The notes below the pieces were generated by a model. That model made no database searches. It was not told the origin of the DNA and worked only from the letters and a program-made list of their open reading frames with translations. DNA of 16,441 bases from an uncultured Lentisphaeria bacterium (lineage in GTDB: Bacteria > Verrucomicrobiota > Lentisphaeria > Oligosphaerales > Oligosphaeraceae), in NCBI GenBank assembly GCA_934661755.1, contig CAKUJM010000055.1:1-16441 (forward strand), given 5' to 3'. Both the position numbers and the translations under genes were made by a program. Positions 14,287-16,441 of the stretch are shown piece by piece (the stretch's first letter is position 1; each line of letters begins with the position of its first letter).

Positions 14287-15303
14287 ATGCGTCCAAAACT
14301 GAAGGATATTGCGGATCGGGTGGGGGTCACTCCCCAATTGGTCTCTTTCTACCTGAATCATCCCCGGACAACCCGGGTAAGGAAGGAAACCCGGGCAAAA
14401 ATCGACGCGGCCGTGAAGGCGCTCGACTACCGGGTCAATGCCGTGGGGCGGGCGCTTTCCATCGGAAAGACCAACACCATCGGACTCATCATGGGCGGAT
14501 TCTCCGCACGAATCCGCGGCTGTTACGTCCATTCGCTGATGAACGAGGCGAAAAGATGCGGATACAACCTGCTGATCGCCATCACCAATTATGATCATCG
14601 GGAAGAACTCAATGCCCTGGAGATGATGCTCGATCGACAGGTGGACGGAATCATCTATACGCTGGACCTTGAGGACGGCTGCAAAATCGCCCAGCGGATC
14701 CAGAAGCTCCAGTTCCCGCTGCTGCTCCATGCGCAGACGACTCACAAGGCATTCGACACCATTGACCATGACTATCGCGGATCGGTCGTGGAGCTGGCGC
14801 AGTTCCTGAGGACACGCGGCAGGAAGACGCTGTATTTCCAGGAGAATCCGCAAAGCGAGGTCTGCGGCTGGCTGTCGGAGGCCGCCAGCCAGTGCGGCCT
14901 GCAGCTGAGGATCTTCCCGCTTCCGGAGGACCCCTTTGTCAACGGGGATTTCCTCCATGCGGTGCTGCGCGACCGGCCGGATGCGATCCTGGAATTCAAC
15001 GAAAAATGGCTGCGGGAGCTGCTTGAGATGATTTCTGCGGAAAAGCCGGAATACCGCCCGGATTGCATCGGCTGCTACGAACTGCCGTTCCAATATGTCG
15101 ATTCGCCACTGGTGGCCGGATACGTCCGGACCTTTCATCACGAACGTGCCGTCGCTGAAGTCGAACGCATGATCGAATTGATCAATGCGCCGCATTCCGC
15201 ATTCCGCAATCTGCGGCTGCCAACCTGCTTCCTCTCCGCGGAGGAGGCCCGTAAACTCCGCCTGGAACAGCTGGAGTCGCCGTTATACCGGCAATTCAGA
15301 TGA
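14287..15303 (+). CDS. LacI-family transcriptional regulator
   Basis: 338 residues, normal length for the family. Residues 1-50 are the LacI helix-turn-helix (LKDIADRVGVTPQLVSFYLNHP), followed by VRKETRAKIDAAVKALDYRVNAVGRAL, the hinge-helix region with the Leu expected to insert at a central CpG, then IGLIMG, where the periplasmic-binding-protein-like effector domain starts. The effector is unknown but is probably a sugar released by the operon's enzymes. The best operator candidate in the window is the palindrome at 6181-6200 on the operon's promoter. I found no clear copy of that palindrome in this gene's own leader. The ribosome binding site is weak. It is probably the last gene of the operon, with a possible extra promoter at 14009-14037. 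It converges with the acetylesterase gene, 45 bases apart. Confidence 0.93.
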   Translation: MRPKLKDIADRVGVTPQLVSFYLNHPRTTRVRKETRAKIDAAVKALDYRVNAVGRALSIGKTNTIGLIMGGFSARIRGCYVHSLMNEAKRCGYNLLIAITNYDHREELNALEMMLDRQVDGIIYTLDLEDGCKIAQRIQKLQFPLLLHAQTTHKAFDTIDHDYRGSVVELAQFLRTRGRKTLYFQENPQSEVCGWLSEAASQCGLQLRIFPLPEDPFVNGDFLHAVLRDRPDAILEFNEKWLRELLEMISAEKPEYRPDCIGCYELPFQYVDSPLVAGYVRTFHHERAVAEVERMIELINAPHSAFRNLRLPTCFLSAEEARKLRLEQLESPLYRQFR

Positions 15304-15348
15304 TATGCATGATTGCGCTACAGGGACGACTGCCTGGAGATGGCGGCG

Positions 15349-16074
15349 TCATCCTTGCATCCCGGACACGATTGACTTGTATGCCTGGTAATAGCGGTGC
15401 CCGAACTGGCGGAGCGACTTCGAGTTGAAGTGGATCTCGTCGGCTTTGCAGGAAAGGCCGTCGGCGCGCGCAATGGCGGCATGCGGGTAGTCATGCGCGA
15501 TCTGCTCAAGGTCGCGGTTGATCCGGCGGAAAAGGACGGGGAGATGCTCGCCCCACTTCCGGGTGTGCGCAAGAAAATGCCCGAGCTCGCCGATGACGAC
15601 GGGGACGCCCTCAAGCCCGGTGGCACGAAGAAAAGAGCCGAAGACGATGTCGAAATTCTGACGGTAGCTGGCGGCATGCTCGGGGGAATCGCCGTCGGAC
15701 TCGCCTTGATGCCAGAGGATTCCGGCGACAGTGGAGGTGCGCTGCGCCTGCCGGGTCAGAAAGACGGCGTTGTCGAAGAGCAACCCGCCGGGCTGCCAGT
15801 CGTGATGGAGGTTGGTGCCGCCGTCGGCACAGGGGACAAGGCCGATGGTGTCCTGCGGGTGGTCGTCGACATAGTCGAGGGCGAAGGATGCGGCCAGCGA
15901 GATGCCGGAGTGCCACTGGCCGAAAATGGCACGGTCGGGGCAGATGGGCTCGGACATGGGATGCCAGCGCCCGTTGCGAAGCATCTTGATGCGGTCGTGG
16001 CTGATGGCCGGGACTTCGCCGAAGTCGCCACGGCCGGCCATGTTGGACTGCCCGAGGAGAATGAAGCTGAGCAT
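15349..16074 (-). CDS. SGNH/SASA-type carbohydrate acetylesterase (CE6-like)
   Basis: 241 residues, one domain. Seen: FILLGQSNMAGRG at the start (nucleophile S10 in the GQSNMAG block), LVPCADGG (oxyanion Gly region), WHQGESDGD (about 120-128) and EIHFNSKSLRQFGHRYY near the end with D212 and H215 as the other members of the triad. This is the sialate-O-acetylesterase-domain/CE6 pattern; such enzymes remove acetyl groups from xylan and other glycans. The N-terminus goes straight into the first beta strand with no signal peptide, so a cytoplasmic enzyme working on imported acetylated oligosaccharides is likely. AGAGG upstream of the ATG is a passable ribosome binding site. It converges with the LacI-family gene and fits the operon's glycan theme. 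Confidence 0.9.
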   Translation of the reverse strand: MLSFILLGQSNMAGRGDFGEVPAISHDRIKMLRNGRWHPMSEPICPDRAIFGQWHSGISLAASFALDYVDDHPQDTIGLVPCADGGTNLHHDWQPGGLLFDNAVFLTRQAQRTSTVAGILWHQGESDGDSPEHAASYRQNFDIVFGSFLRATGLEGVPVVIGELGHFLAHTRKWGEHLPVLFRRINRDLEQIAHDYPHAAIARADGLSCKADEIHFNSKSLRQFGHRYYQAYKSIVSGMQG

Positions 16075-16359
16075 GGATGGGCCTCTGATTGTGGATTGAA
16101 CCGGAATCGTGGCGCGGACGTCCCGTAAATCCGTTGGGATTTCCGAGGATGACTGGCGAAAATGCGGCCGTGCCCGATCGGCTTGGCCTATGAAGCATCT
16201 GCGTCATAGCGGCCAGAATGGGCGCGAAAAGGCCATGGGCGGGACGCCACGCCGTCCAACGGCGGCGATCGGAGTCCCGATTCCAGAAGATGGATTTGAA
16301 AATCTAACAATATAATGGCGTGATGCGATTGCGATGCCTGTCCGTCAATGCCGATTTCC
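16075..16359. other. Gene-free stretch upstream of the acetylesterase
   Basis: No protein gene supported. It contains a perfect hairpin or dyad AAATCC-GTTG-GGATTT (16127-16142), two degenerate copies of the recurring motif (GACTGGCGAAAATGCGG at about 16151-16167, and 16217-16234), and an AT-rich spot with TATAAT at 16311-16316 lacking a well-spaced -35 box. The minus-strand ORF that runs off the right edge (from 16439) has no coding character. Confidence 0.5.
16217..16234 (+). repeat. Copy 3 of a recurring intergenic motif
   Basis: AATGGGCGCGAAAAGGCC followed by CATGG, as after copy 1 (2216-2232); one extra G and one T-to-G change relative to that copy. Confidence 0.3.
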
Positions 16360-16441
16360 ATGAAGCCAGTAACAAAGAATGAAATTGCCAGAAGGCTGGA
16401 TTTCCCCTTTCCCCTCCTGCGTCCCCGCAAACATGGCATAA
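16360..16441 (+). CDS. Possible start of a gene cut by the window edge
   Basis: An ATG at 16360 opens a frame that is still open at the right edge (MKPVTKNEIARRLDFPFPLL, 27 residues visible). The charged start is protein-like, and KNEIARRLDF could begin a helix-turn-helix, but there is no good ribosome binding site and too little sequence to identify it. Confidence 0.3.
   Translation, partial: MKPVTKNEIARRLDFPFPLLRPRKHGI

Noticed and set aside
15397..16128. Plus-strand ORF of 243 residues opposite the acetylesterase
   Set aside because: It begins inside the esterase gene and shows no family motif, whereas the minus strand has the complete GQSNMAG/WHQGES/DEIH set.
16296..16316. Promoter TTGAAA...TATAAT near the right edge
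   Set aside because: The spacing is only 9 bases, and no -35-like box lies at 16-18 bases from TATAAT.
1..16441. CRISPR array, insertion sequence, integrase or transposase
   Set aside because: No regularly spaced repeats, no transposase-like translation and no terminal inverted repeats bounding a gene were seen.

Overview
The window looks like a chromosomal piece of a Lentisphaerota (Victivallales-like) or closely related PVC-superphylum bacterium. This rests on the pseudopilin with a Gly-less KFFTLIELL processing site and a C-terminal H-X9-DG motif, placed in one operon with secreted glycoside hydrolases. That is family knowledge plus inference; there is no rRNA or other phylogenetic marker here. 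Good Shine-Dalgarno sequences (GGAGG) precede several genes.

Left part (1-1999): a less GC-rich stretch with a cluster of small plus-strand genes (a Cys-rich ORF without a convincing start, a 39-residue membrane microprotein, a 71-residue hypothetical protein, and a SIMPL/DUF541 protein). It is followed by about 480 bases without a credible protein gene but with two strongly foldable segments (about 1453-1552 and 1567-1697) that I propose as candidate structured RNAs. A tRNA-Pro(UGG) on the minus strand closes this part. 2000-2269 holds no gene I can support.

Middle (2270-5979), minus strand: a ComEC/Rec2-type membrane protein without the usual C-terminal metallo-beta-lactamase domain, and a calcineurin-like metallophosphoesterase whose start region carries a 63-bp direct repeat.

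Right part (6008-15303), plus strand: a carbohydrate-utilisation operon. A sigma70-type promoter (6153-6180) is followed at once by a 20-bp palindrome with a central CpG, the form of a LacI-family operator. Next come an intrinsic-terminator-like hairpin inside the long leader, a pseudopilin, a secreted protein with two tandem GH5 modules, a GH27 alpha-galactosidase-type enzyme, a GH95-like enzyme, and a LacI-family regulator that plausibly controls the set. A convergent SGNH/SASA-type carbohydrate acetylesterase follows on the minus strand. Together these fit breakdown of an acetylated, galactose- and possibly fucose-decorated plant or host glycan: the GH5 protein acts outside the cytoplasm, while GH27, GH95-like and the esterase lack visible signal peptides and may act on imported oligosaccharides. 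The substrate is inferred, not shown.

The most unusual points are the leader of the operon (operator plus attenuator-like terminator), the two possible structured RNAs beside the tRNA, the duplicated GH5 protein, and an intergenic motif (AATGRCGCGAAAATGCC and variants) seen in three gene-free places.
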